Shown: positions 22,445-30,161, counted from the stretch's first letter. The stretch is 44,260 nt of DNA from an uncultured Asticcacaulis sp. (GCA_946480125.1 CAMLIY010000005.1:1-44260), one strand, 5' to 3'. Made by a program: numbers and translations. Notes: generated by a model not told the origin, from the letters alone.

Positions 22445-23688
22445 TACGCGGCACCCTCAACGGTTTTCGCGATGCTCTCAGTCATATCCACCAGCGCGGA
22501 ATGCACCTTTGTCACCAGTCCTCTGGATCTGGCCAGCTCTGCCTCCAGTTCAGTATTGTGGCGTCTGGAAGTCTCCACGGCGACAGAGGTCTGATCGGCC
22601 AGGCCGTCGCGTATATTGTCATGAAGCGCGGCGATTTGCTCAATCTGCAAGACCAGTGCCTCGCAGGCTGAATTGACGGTCGCTATTGTGTTTGCGGCTA
22701 CCGTTCCGGGACCGGCGGCGAGTTCAGCGATCTGCTTATCCGTTTCCTGCCGTATACGAGCCAGACTTTCCTCGAAGTCGCTGACCGTGTCAGCCAATTG
22801 TCGGGCTGAATGACTCGCAGCGGTACTTGCGGTTTCCGCAGCGGTTGCCGCCGCAGTAGCGCCACCGGCCGTTTTATGCAGCGCCTCAACAATAGATAAG
22901 GCGCTTGTCGCAGCATCTTTTGCCACATCGGCCGTTGACGCTATGGCGCTGTGGGCTGTGTTCAGGTGCTCAAGGGTCCCGGTGTGTTGCTCCAGTTTAC
23001 CAAGGAGAGCGTTGAAACTGGTGGAGTATTTTTTAGACCGCGCGGTAAAGTCGCTCGATTCACTCGACATTGCCGCGTTGGCGGTCTCCACCACGCTCTG
23101 CAAACCCAGTACGGAACTTTTAGTGAAATCTTCAATATTTTTCGTCGCTGCCTCGTGCATTTCCTGCATCGACTGCTGAAGCTCGCGGCTGAAGTCATTC
23201 ATCTGACGAACGACGCCGTTCAGCTCCGCTTTCAGTCGGGTAGACGCTTCCGTCAGTTCAAGCCGGGCCTGCTCTTCAACGTTTTCCAGGTCGGGCCGTC
23301 CCTGACTGAAAAACACCCTGAGTATGAGCCCGAAAATAGTGGTTGCCAGCGCTACACCAAAGCCCTGCACAATGGTAGATGCCGTATTGTTGGGATCAAA
23401 CGTGGCGATCGCATAGGAGAGGCTGGCAAGGGTATAGATCAGTCCGAGATAGTAGCAATTGTCGCCGGCCTGATCGGCGCGAAGTCGTCCCGTTCCGCTC
23501 CTGCCGATTACAAGCGCATATAACAGCATGGAAAATATTGCACCGACGGCCACCCAGATGGTATCCAGGCCAAAAGCTTTTGCCGAAACAATGGCAGCAA
23601 AACCCGCGACGGCAAAAGCAATGAAGCCCCATTGATCGATAAACCCACGATCCCGAAGACGGTCAATTAAAGGTATTTTATTAGCCAT
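22444..23688 (-). CDS. MotA/TolQ/ZorA-like channel protein with long coiled-coil tail
   Basis: The protein has 414 aa from MANKIPLIDR; the ATG overlaps the upstream stop (TAATG), so an extended frame to 23808 is rejected. Four spans lie at about 20-38, 43-62, 78-96 and 105-127. The last, GFGVALATTIFGLILRVFF, matches the conserved TM of MotA/TolQ/ExbB channels with small and Thr residues facing the ion path. Residues 133-414 form a long Ala/Glu/Thr-rich coiled coil, like the cytoplasmic tail of ZorA in Zorya phage defence and unlike flagellar MotA. The acidic partner is encoded directly downstream. Confidence 0.83.
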   Translation of the reverse strand: MANKIPLIDRLRDRGFIDQWGFIAFAVAGFAAIVSAKAFGLDTIWVAVGAIFSMLLYALVIGRSGTGRLRADQAGDNCYYLGLIYTLASLSYAIATFDPNNTASTIVQGFGVALATTIFGLILRVFFSQGRPDLENVEEQARLELTEASTRLKAELNGVVRQMNDFSRELQQSMQEMHEAATKNIEDFTKSSVLGLQSVVETANAAMSSESSDFTARSKKYSTSFNALLGKLEQHTGTLEHLNTAHSAIASTADVAKDAATSALSIVEALHKTAGGATAAATAAETASTAASHSARQLADTVSDFEESLARIRQETDKQIAELAAGPGTVAANTIATVNSACEALVLQIEQIAALHDNIRDGLADQTSVAVETSRRHNTELEAELARSRGLVTKVHSALVDMTESIAKTVEGAA

Positions 23689-24506
23689 TATCCACTCACT
23701 GTGTAGACGCGGGTCAGCCGGCCGCCGTCTGCGTCTATAATTTTTTCCCAGAGATCCGGTAATGCTCTGGGCTGGGTGCTGACCGAGTCGTTGCGCTGAA
23801 GCATCCATAATTCGACATCGACGTGTCGAAGATCTGTTCGCACCCGACTGAACGACTGACCGGCAACAAACTGCTTCGGCTCCGGCAACCCTCTGTAAAA
23901 GCTTACTGCATCCGTGTTTTGCAGAAGATCGGACGCGACGACGAGTTTTTTCGGAATGCTTCCAAGGGACGGCTTGTTCAGTTCAGTCAGCGTTATGGAC
24001 TGAACTGATTCCAGAATGGGAGATCGGTTCGCGCCCGAAGCGGCGAGTAGCTTGTCATAAGCCGCATTCAGCGGCGCCACGAATTTTTCCTGATGCAATT
24101 TCTCCAGGCGTTGAGGATTTCCATTGATGTCGGACGTATCGCTGGCCGAGCCTGGATTGCATCGCGTGATTACCGGCGCAAGCAACCGGTCCGATACGGG
24201 GTCCACCTTCGCTATTACGAGCTTTCCATACCGGGGAATTTCATCGACTAGCCGGTCCAGTTGATTGGCGAAGTCCTGTCTCTGAGCCAGATTCATCGGA
24301 TCGGTAACGTCTACCAGCAGGACGGTCACGCTGGTGAGTTGTGTCGGGCACATGGTCTCCGGATCGAGAGCCCTGTGAGACAGCACTGACCGGAACCAGA
24401 AAATCCCGATAACAGTGAGCAGACCGACCACAATAGCGATATTCCTCACGGCGGCTGCGGTGTCCGCTTGTTTGCGTTTTTGCGACGCTGTGGATTTTCT
24501 AGCCAT
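23688..24506 (-). CDS. Membrane-anchored VWA-like protein
   Basis: The protein has 272 aa from MARKSTASQK; the start overlaps the upstream gene by 8 nt. The basic N-terminus and a span at about 22-40 predict a periplasmic domain. LTSVTVLLVDVTDPMN (Asp66, Thr68) and KKLVVASDLLQNTDAVSFY resemble the first strand and the S-D strand of a von Willebrand A fold, with only part of the MIDAS metal site. I do not recognise a named family. In this operon it may sense an envelope or phage component or bridge the MotAB-like complex to the nuclease. Confidence 0.7.
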   Translation of the reverse strand: MARKSTASQKRKQADTAAAVRNIAIVVGLLTVIGIFWFRSVLSHRALDPETMCPTQLTSVTVLLVDVTDPMNLAQRQDFANQLDRLVDEIPRYGKLVIAKVDPVSDRLLAPVITRCNPGSASDTSDINGNPQRLEKLHQEKFVAPLNAAYDKLLAASGANRSPILESVQSITLTELNKPSLGSIPKKLVVASDLLQNTDAVSFYRGLPEPKQFVAGQSFSRVRTDLRHVDVELWMLQRNDSVSTQPRALPDLWEKIIDADGGRLTRVYTVSG

Positions 24507-25914
24507 TTGTGAGCGATCCTTTGATTTTTTCCAGATGCTCGAAGCTTTCAATGGCCTCCTGGTACGCCTGGGAAATCGTTTTGATCGAGTGCTCCAGCAC
24601 CTCCTGAGCGCGCAGGACTTCATTGTCGATCGACGGTTCGGCCGTATCAAACGGAAGATCGGTTCTTTTCAAAACCCAGGGTTTGTTGAAATGTGAAGGA
24701 GAAAGTTTGTCGGTTCGCGAGCGGACATTTGCCGCGCGATATTGACCCAATAAGGCATTGCCTATCGTCTCAAGGTAATCCTGGTGCTCACGATACCTGT
24801 TTCGATGGGTATCCCGTGATGATATGATCTGTCCTCTTTCACGGAACTGAGCCCCAAGCTCACTGCGTATGGCGTTTGCAGTTTCAATTGCGTCGTCACG
24901 CGTTTCGCGCAATTCGTCCAGCGCCTCTTCGATCTGGTCTGCGTATTCGTCACAGCGATCTTCATGGCGCCTGTAAATGGCGCCATATCCGGGATAGGGA
25001 TCGTCTTTCTTGAATGCAGCCGTGGCGGCAAGTACCGCAAAAACGATACCGAGAACGAGAAGGCCATACGAATAGATGCTGTCTAACTGGAATGGTCGGT
25101 TCAGAAACAGACCGAGGGCCGCCTGCTCCGGGTTTGCAAGCCCCAGTATTTTTGCGTCCCGGAAATGGCCGACGAGCAAGTTCCATACTATCACGGCGAG
25201 AAACCAGAGGATGCTTCCGGACGCAGCTAGTAGCCTTTGTGCCGACTTCCTGTAGAAGAGGTACGGCCACCAGTACTGGCCGACGAGTGCGGACAGAATG
25301 ATGTTTATCGCGGCGACAACCACGGCCGTAGCGAAACCGCCTAAGAGGCCGTAATCGTCGTTCACCATGAGAAAGGCAGTATTGCCGGCGCTTTCTATGA
25401 TCCAGGAAATGCCTACGATCGACCAGGCATAAAGTTTATTCATTGATCTGTGCGCCGGCCGGTCAAGGCCGTGCTCACGCTTAAAATGGGCCAGTTCGTT
25501 ATAGGATTCTCGGATGGCATCCTTCGCCAATCCGAGGCGCCCCTGCCGGTTTATTATCGTGGCACGAAAGTCGCCGAGGGCCTGTTCACCCGCGCCCGTG
25601 ATCGTCGACAGTTCGCGCAGCAACGCCAGTTCGGACAGTCTCTGCCCGTAAACACGGTGCATCGCTGCCGCATCAATTTGAGCCCGTGCCGAATGTTCGC
25701 CGATCTCGGCAACTATTTCGGTCTCAACGTCGTCAAGATTTTCCGAGTCCGCCGGCGGAAAATTCGCCACACCGTTGGCTTGTGCCCGCTCGGCGATCTT
25801 CAGCTTCACGGCTGCCCGATCCCGATCCAGAACAATGAACGGATCGCTCGGCAACGCGATGGTCACGTCGGTGCCTGCTTTAAAAAAGCGTTTTAGTGCG
25901 TCAAAGGCATCCAT
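24499..25914 (-). CDS. Four-span membrane protein with cytoplasmic coiled coils, first gene of motor-nuclease operon
   Basis: The protein has 471 aa from MDAFDALKRFF (AAAAGGG 11 nt upstream); a TTG at 25935 would add seven residues. Residues 1-155 are largely helical. Four spans lie at about 166-186, 196-220, 232-256 and 285-306, including WYLW-rich segments (QYWWPYLFYRK, ILWFLAVIVWNLLVGHF). A long helical region follows (about 320-470; DQIEEALDELRETRDDAIETANAI). No enzyme motif was seen and I do not recognise the family. As first gene it may set the assembly in the membrane. Its stop overlaps the next start by 8 nt. Confidence 0.7.
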   Translation of the reverse strand: MDAFDALKRFFKAGTDVTIALPSDPFIVLDRDRAAVKLKIAERAQANGVANFPPADSENLDDVETEIVAEIGEHSARAQIDAAAMHRVYGQRLSELALLRELSTITGAGEQALGDFRATIINRQGRLGLAKDAIRESYNELAHFKREHGLDRPAHRSMNKLYAWSIVGISWIIESAGNTAFLMVNDDYGLLGGFATAVVVAAINIILSALVGQYWWPYLFYRKSAQRLLAASGSILWFLAVIVWNLLVGHFRDAKILGLANPEQAALGLFLNRPFQLDSIYSYGLLVLGIVFAVLAATAAFKKDDPYPGYGAIYRRHEDRCDEYADQIEEALDELRETRDDAIETANAIRSELGAQFRERGQIISSRDTHRNRYREHQDYLETIGNALLGQYRAANVRSRTDKLSPSHFNKPWVLKRTDLPFDTAEPSIDNEVLRAQEVLEHSIKTISQAYQEAIESFEHLEKIKGSLTNG

Positions 25915-26340
25915 ATCAATCGGCGCCCTTTTCAACCGGAGTATTCACAAGCCTCACCGGGCAGAAGGTCGCCTTCACCCCATCGTCAGCGAATACAGTA
26001 AGTTGTTTTTGTTTATTCACACCCAGCCCCCAACATCATCCGCTTACCATAGACGCACGCACTTAGTTGCGCAACCTTAGCGCTTAGGTCAGGCTTTTTA
26101 CATCCACAGCATTGCTGCGTCATGCCGTCCGTCCTCAGACAAAGTCTAATGCACATTCTGTCGCGCCGGCATGGCGCCACCGGCACACACATGCAAGATC
26201 GATTCCATCCGACGTGCTCAGTTCCATGCCGGCAGAGCACAAGGCGACAAGCCAGTGTGGTCTCAACAGCACAAAAAACCTTCGTAAAATCGAAAAAGTA
26301 TTCAGGAACGATCCCCTGACGGCAGTGATAGCCTTTGATC
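25915..26340. other. Intergenic control region between motor-nuclease operon and orphan lasso precursor
   Basis: This stretch holds no frame with coding character that I can support; open frames on both strands have poor composition and no ribosome site. It must contain the promoter of the minus-strand six-gene operon and that of the plus-strand precursor. No clear -35/-10 pair or operator was found. Confidence 0.4.
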
Positions 26341-26385
26341 GTCATGGAATGCCATGACTTAACTCCAGCACCAAAGGAGACTACC
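26341..26385 (+). promoter_or_regulatory. Orphan precursor 5'-UTR hairpin and ribosome site
   Basis: A perfect 7-bp hairpin, GTCATGG (26341-26347) with CCATGAC (26352-26358), is followed by ACCAAAGGAGACT, identical to the ribosome-site block of precursor A1 and at the same distance from the ATG. The hairpin sequence itself differs from that before A1; the arrangement is kept. Confidence 0.55.
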
Positions 26386-26640
26386 ATGAAAAAGGTCATC
26401 AAGAACGAAACCGTTCAGACTGAAGACCTGATCGATCTCGGCGCCGCTACCGTCGAAACCATAGGCCCATTCCAGAAGGAACTGGACGGCGTGCAAAGTC
26501 AGGGCCGGATTCCGGCACCTCTTGCCGACTGTGTTGATTTCCACTTAGAACTGACCGCTATGCCAATCCCCCCCCCCTCACCTTCAAACAAATTGATTGC
26601 CCGTATCTCAATTGAGATGCAATATGAGCACCAGGTTTAG
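26386..26640 (+). CDS. Orphan lasso peptide precursor A3, with apparent stop-codon loss
   Basis: The frame has 84 codons. The leader (1-26) contains TEDLIDLGAATVETI, closely matching the A1 leader, and ends with the penultimate Thr. The expected core GPFQKELDGVQSQGR...PLAD would be 22 residues with a Gly1-Asp8 ring, the size seen in benenodin-1. Where A1 ends GAC-TGA, this gene reads GAC-TGT and continues 36 further codons through a C10 run to a TAG at 26640. No B or C gene lies nearby, so processing would need the enzymes from 9-11.5 kb. Either the gene is newly inactivated or the extension is tolerated. Confidence 0.75.
   Translation: MKKVIKNETVQTEDLIDLGAATVETIGPFQKELDGVQSQGRIPAPLADCVDFHLELTAMPIPPPSPSNKLIARISIEMQYEHQV
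26568..26577 (+). repeat. C10 homopolymer inside the extended precursor frame
   Basis: Ten consecutive C residues lie downstream of the presumed ancestral stop of precursor A3. Such tracts are prone to slippage, which would change the C-terminal extension. It could also be an assembly-sensitive site. Confidence 0.6.
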
Positions 26641-26650
26641 GAGGTCAGTC

Positions 26651-26956
26651 ATGGCGACACATTCATCAATGCTGCACATTCGGTTGGACGACGAATTAAA
26701 GAGCCAGGCCTCCGCGACGCTCGCCAATTTCGGCCTGACCGTTTCAGATGCCGTTCGCATTCTCCTGACGCGCGTCGTCAAGGAAGGCGCCTTGCCGGCC
26801 AGCCTCACCGCAGATAGCGAAGCCTACGACACATGGTTTCGGGCAAAGGTGCAAGAGGCTTTGGACGACGTTCGGCCGGCAGTGGCACACAATCTGGTTA
26901 TGGATGAGGCACAGAGCCTGATTGACAGAAAGCGTGCGCGCCTTGCTAAGGGTTGA
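26651..26956 (+). CDS. RelB/DinJ-family antitoxin
   Basis: The protein has 101 aa from MATHSSMLHIRLDD, with a strong AGGAGG ribosome site. The N-terminal ribbon-helix-helix (HIRLDDELKSQASATLANFGLTVSDAVRILLTRVVKEGALP) is the RelB/DinJ DNA-binding domain. The C-terminal helix (TWFRAKVQEALDD) would wrap the toxin. Its stop lies inside the toxin gene start region, so the two are coupled and expected to be autoregulated as a complex. This type II system may stabilise the plasmid or island. Confidence 0.88.
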   Translation: MATHSSMLHIRLDDELKSQASATLANFGLTVSDAVRILLTRVVKEGALPASLTADSEAYDTWFRAKVQEALDDVRPAVAHNLVMDEAQSLIDRKRARLAKG

Positions 26957-27230
26957 CTGGCGGGAGAGCGCCCGCGCCGATCTGCTGGCAATAATCGACT
27001 ACATATCGGACGAAAGCCCAGACGCTGCGCAACGCATGAAGGACGATATCGAGGCCAAAGCGATAAGCCTGGCGGAATATCCAAACCGGCATCGCCCAGG
27101 GCGGGTAGCCGGCACGCGGGAAATGGTCGTTCATCCTAATTACCTGATCATCTATGGCGCGGCCGATGAATCCGTTGTGATTCTGCGTATCCTGCATGCG
27201 GCTCAACAATGGCCGCCATCGGCGGATTAA
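26934..27230 (+). CDS. RelE/ParE-superfamily toxin
   Basis: The protein has 98 aa from the GTG at 26934 (VRALLRVDWRESARADLLAIIDYI); a TTG at 26922 is possible but less well placed. The pattern WRESARADLLAIIDYISDESPDAAQRM, YPNRHRPGRVAGTREMVVHPNYLIIYG and VVILRILHAAQQWP is typical of the ParE/RelE group. Toxins of this type block gyrase (ParE) or cleave mRNA on the ribosome (RelE); the strong ending HAAQQWP favours the ParE-like branch. It overlaps the antitoxin gene by 23 nt. Confidence 0.87.
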   Translation: MRALLRVDWRESARADLLAIIDYISDESPDAAQRMKDDIEAKAISLAEYPNRHRPGRVAGTREMVVHPNYLIIYGAADESVVILRILHAAQQWPPSAD

Positions 27231-27314
27231 CGCTAATGAGGCGAGAAACCTCAACGCTACAGCCAACGCGCTGGCGATGCTGACACCACTGATCTTAAGA
27301 CAATGTTCGGCTGT

Positions 27315-27440
27315 TCAATAATCGGTATCGTTTCGCCGAGCCTTTAGACGGCTTTCCCCTCGCCGAGCGTGCCAAGGCATCAGCAGACCGGCGGCAACAA
27401 TGACCAGAAATATGGCACCGAAGAAGATCAGTATTAACAT
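27315..27440 (-). CDS. Small single-span membrane protein
   Basis: The protein has 41 aa from MLILIFFGAIF; AAGGG lies a few nt before the ATG at 27440. One transmembrane helix (about 2-22) and a basic tail (HARRGESRLKARR) make it a small inner-membrane protein. It starts 7 nt after the stop of the preceding membrane-protein gene and ends that operon. I know no function. Confidence 0.5.
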   Translation of the reverse strand: MLILIFFGAIFLVIVAAGLLMPWHARRGESRLKARRNDTDY

Positions 27441-27447
27441 GTTGCCC

Positions 27448-27879
27448 TTACGTCTTTGAGGCCTGACGGTATAGATTTCGCCGGTGACCGATGGCCCCGG
27501 CGACAAGGCAAATCAGCAAGCCATAGCCCCCCCAGACGGTCAAGACCATAACATAGACCCATTGACCATAATGGATGAAAACCTGCGACATGTGCGAAGC
27601 TACAGTATCGAGCTGACAGGCGGCAGCAAATAGGGTCCAGAGTTTACGAGACTTGAGCGACAGACGTACCAAGAGGATCAGGGTCACAATATCAATAATG
27701 TTGACCCATAGGCCCGGTCCGCTTTTGGCGTGAGATTGGAGCAGTAAAGAGAGGGTCCAGGCCACGAAAATATAAATGGCGCCGCGCCGCTCCGTAGGCC
27801 CACCACGCCAAAAGGCCCAGGCGCAACAAAGGGCTGCAAGTGCAAAATTACCCAACTGCCACGCCTGGTTAAAACTCAT
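27448..27879 (-). CDS. Multi-span membrane protein, unknown
   Basis: The protein has 143 aa with about five hydrophobic spans (residues about 8-24, 34-50, 57-75, 80-95 and 105-132). It is rich in Trp and Leu and has no enzymatic motif. It lies 3 nt after the 116-aa gene and before the 41-aa protein, in a minus-strand operon headed by the LuxR-HTH gene. I do not recognise it. Confidence 0.6.
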   Translation of the reverse strand: MSFNQAWQLGNFALAALCCAWAFWRGGPTERRGAIYIFVAWTLSLLLQSHAKSGPGLWVNIIDIVTLILLVRLSLKSRKLWTLFAAACQLDTVASHMSQVFIHYGQWVYVMVLTVWGGYGLLICLVAGAIGHRRNLYRQASKT

Positions 27880-27882
27880 GCT

Positions 27883-28233
27883 TTAAGCCGCCGTTCTTTC
27901 TCGCACGATGGAGACCTTGGGAATGGGAACGGCATTTGCGTCACCCTTGTCAAGGGCGCCGACGGCAACCGCACCACAACCGATCTGGATTTTCACGCCG
28001 TTCAGATGATCGTGCGCCGTCACCATTTTACCGCGAGCAGTAGATAACAGGTTGATGGATTCGACAAGTGTATGGATGGCGTCTTGCCCTAGAATGGGAG
28101 ACAGGTTGGAGGCCAGGCGCATTTCGCCCAGATTGCTGACGAGCTTTGACACTTCGACCAGCGCGGTTTCGACCGCATTTTCGGCAATCGTCAACTGTTG
28201 GGCGCCTTGGCGCACCATTTCATGTCTTTTCAT
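27883..28233 (-). CDS. Hypothetical helical protein of LuxR-HTH cluster
   Basis: The protein has 116 aa. Residues 1-90 are predicted helical (VRQGAQQLTIAENAVETALVEV, then LVESINLLSTARGKMVTAHDHLNG), followed by a Gly/Ala-rich stretch (VKIQIGCGAVAVGAL). There is a GGGG-type ribosome site. No membrane span or known motif was found. It is the second gene of the operon running from the LuxR-HTH protein to the small membrane protein. Confidence 0.6.
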   Translation of the reverse strand: MKRHEMVRQGAQQLTIAENAVETALVEVSKLVSNLGEMRLASNLSPILGQDAIHTLVESINLLSTARGKMVTAHDHLNGVKIQIGCGAVAVGALDKGDANAVPIPKVSIVRERTAA

Positions 28234-28286
28234 TTTGAGAACCCCTGGCCAATTTTGATGGCCGATTATTGCCTTACTGGCGACGG

Positions 28287-28940
28287 TTACCCAGGTTTGG
28301 CGTGTAAAAGTTGGAAACCCTCAAACGTTGCGTGGGCGGCCTGAATCAACACGCCCGCCGCCAAAGGCAGGAGAATGCCAATAAAAAATATCAAACCGAG
28401 CCACTGATACGTGCTTAAGGATTTCAGCCGTCCTCTGAACTCGTCCCATCGTCCGTCAACCAGGCGCCGACCGCTACCATATTGAAAATCGCTTTCTCCG
28501 GGCCTAAATCCCGGTTCATGATTTTCAAGGTCTCGATCGCGTCCTGAATATGCTGGTGTCTGCTCGGCGTTGCCAGCATTCGCCAGACCAACTCCAAGTG
28601 TGTGAAGTTGATCATCATGTATTCGTTGGGGGGTAGAAAGGGCTTGTTCATGCCCCGACAGTGGCGCATCGCTCGGGGTCTCGGATATTGGCGTTGATGA
28701 CCATTGGTCATTTTTGACAATGGCCGCACCGGCTTCATGAGCCATGAATATACGAACAGCCTCTCGGCTGGTGGCGGCGCCCAACCTGTGACGCGCGCTT
28801 TCTGTATGTGCCCGCACCGTGCGTTCTGTAATATTCAGTTTGCGCGCGATTTCTTTAGCCTGCAGGTGCTGAGCGGTGAGCCGCAAGACTTCTTTCTGAC
28901 GCCCAGATAATGCCTCCAAGCCCTGCAAATTTGTCGGCAT
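28287..28940 (-). CDS. LuxR-type HTH protein with C-terminal membrane anchor
   Basis: The protein has 217 aa. The HTH is at the N-terminus (about 8-65: LSGRQKEVLRLTAQHLQAKEIARKLNITERTVRAHTESARHRLG), a good match to the LuxR/FixJ DNA-binding domain, which is normally C-terminal. A long polar linker follows, then a transmembrane span at about 180-203 (YQWLGLIFFIGILLPLAAGVLIQ). Such a reversed, tethered architecture suggests a membrane-bound regulator without a receiver domain. GGGGGAA precedes the ATG. The small proteins encoded downstream may be its partners. Confidence 0.78.
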   Translation of the reverse strand: MPTNLQGLEALSGRQKEVLRLTAQHLQAKEIARKLNITERTVRAHTESARHRLGAATSREAVRIFMAHEAGAAIVKNDQWSSTPISETPSDAPLSGHEQALSTPQRIHDDQLHTLGVGLANAGNAEQTPAYSGRDRDLENHEPGFRPGESDFQYGSGRRLVDGRWDEFRGRLKSLSTYQWLGLIFFIGILLPLAAGVLIQAAHATFEGFQLLHAKPG

Positions 28941-29013
28941 TTTTTTGATTCCCCCCTAATTTGCGCCACCGCATTAAGGTTAATCAAAAAAACTTACCCA
29001 GGCCAAGATAAGA

Positions 29014-29433
29014 TTAATCGGATATGGATTCGTCAGCCAGAATGGATCTCACCAAGCCCAGCACCCCTTTGCGTTTGGATGGGGACAATATGGCGAACGC
29101 AGCCGCGAGTTCCTGGCCCTCGGCACTTTTTAGAAAAGTCCCGGCATTTTTTTCGCTGGTCGAAATTTCACCAGTTTCGTTATCTGGCATGCCTTCAAAA
29201 AAATAGCCGATGTGCACATTCAAATACCTGGCAATTTCATGAAGCTTGGAGGCCGAGACGCGATTGGTGCCGCGCTCATATTTTTGAATTTGCTGAAAGG
29301 TCAATTTAACCGCCTCGGCAAGTTCAGTTTGGCTAATACCCATCTCTTTTCGGCGTAACCGCACACGCCCACCGACATGAAGATCGGTTGAGTGCGGTGC
29401 CCCGGCTGGCTTTATAAGTGTTTTTGTTGTCAT
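29014..29433 (-). CDS. XRE-family (phage-repressor-like) regulator
   Basis: The protein has 139 aa from MTTKTLIKPAG. The HTH (about 18-75) shows VGGRVRLRRKEMGISQTELAEAVKLTFQQIQKYERGTNRVSASKLHEIARYLNV, the Cro/C1 pattern common in Alphaproteobacteria, followed by YFFEGMPD and a helical tail. The longer reading from 29478 lacks a ribosome site. It is divergent from the small gene at 29503 with about 70 nt between them, where its operator probably lies. Confidence 0.85.
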   Translation of the reverse strand: MTTKTLIKPAGAPHSTDLHVGGRVRLRRKEMGISQTELAEAVKLTFQQIQKYERGTNRVSASKLHEIARYLNVHIGYFFEGMPDNETGEISTSEKNAGTFLKSAEGQELAAAFAILSPSKRKGVLGLVRSILADESISD

Positions 29434-29502
29434 GTGTAAAACCTTGCACGCCATGTGCGACCGTGCAAGACTGCTCAACCAGAAATGGTTGCAAGAGGCA
29501 GT

Positions 29503-29700
29503 ATGAAGTGGCCACGGACTGAGAATTGGAAAGCCGAAACGATGTTGCAGGAATTGCCGCTCGATGAAGTTCTGACAATCGAGCGCCCCGGTCGCCCCCC
29601 TCTGCGCACCACGCCGCGCGAGATCATGCGCAAAAATCGGGCCGCCAAGACTTTATTCGTTGATCAGGTCGAAAGGCCATTTTCGGCCATATCTCAATAA
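29503..29700 (+). CDS. Small hypothetical protein
   Basis: The protein has 65 aa from MKWPRTENW; AGAGG lies 5 nt before the ATG. It is basic, with PGRPPLRTTPREIMRKNRAAK suggesting nucleic-acid contact. I know no family. It is divergent from the XRE gene and could be its regulated target. Confidence 0.45.
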   Translation: MKWPRTENWKAETMLQELPLDEVLTIERPGRPPLRTTPREIMRKNRAAKTLFVDQVERPFSAISQ

Positions 29701-30161
29701 AATTGCCTGTGGAAAAAAACAAGCCGACCTCAACCTGAGCGGCCTTCTGTATCTTGAAAGCCTTACACTAATACCGCCTGACGGCCGGTTACCGTCAAAG
29801 GCCGAAATCAGGTCCGGCGGTGTAGTCCGTACGCATATCCGTGTTGGGTCGGTGTATCTCAAATGGCCCCGACTGCATAAGTTTCCAATATTATTATGGA
29901 ATGGGTGGCATAGCCGATGGCGGTGATCACTACGCCGTTGCGTCAGGGGAAGCGGATCTAGCCCTCCGGATTACGCCCATTCCTAAATAGAGCTTCGGCC
30001 CGGCACAAAAGCTTAGCATTCCTGAATGAGACTGGATGCTCGCACGTCGCCTTGGCGCCCGAAGCGGACAGACCTGTGCCAATTTACGTACGCCAAAACC
30101 GGACATGGCCCAGTCCGTCCGCCTTTCTTGCCTTTTGTCGGGTTTTGTCTTACCCAAAATC
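29701..30161. other. Intergenic stretch without a supported gene
   Basis: Short open frames occur on both strands (for example 29660-29926 plus), but none has a ribosome site or recognisable motif. The stretch may hold gene debris from recombination. No terminators or long repeats were seen. Confidence 0.3.

Noticed and set aside
26013..26402. 129-codon minus-strand frame before the motor-nuclease operon
   Set aside because: It overlaps the orphan precursor's leader, is Cys-rich and low in coding character, and has no ribosome site.
29660..29926. 88-codon plus-strand frame resembling leucine-rich sequence
   Set aside because: It overlaps the end of a better-supported small gene, lacks a ribosome site and shows only a vague Leu pattern; possible debris.
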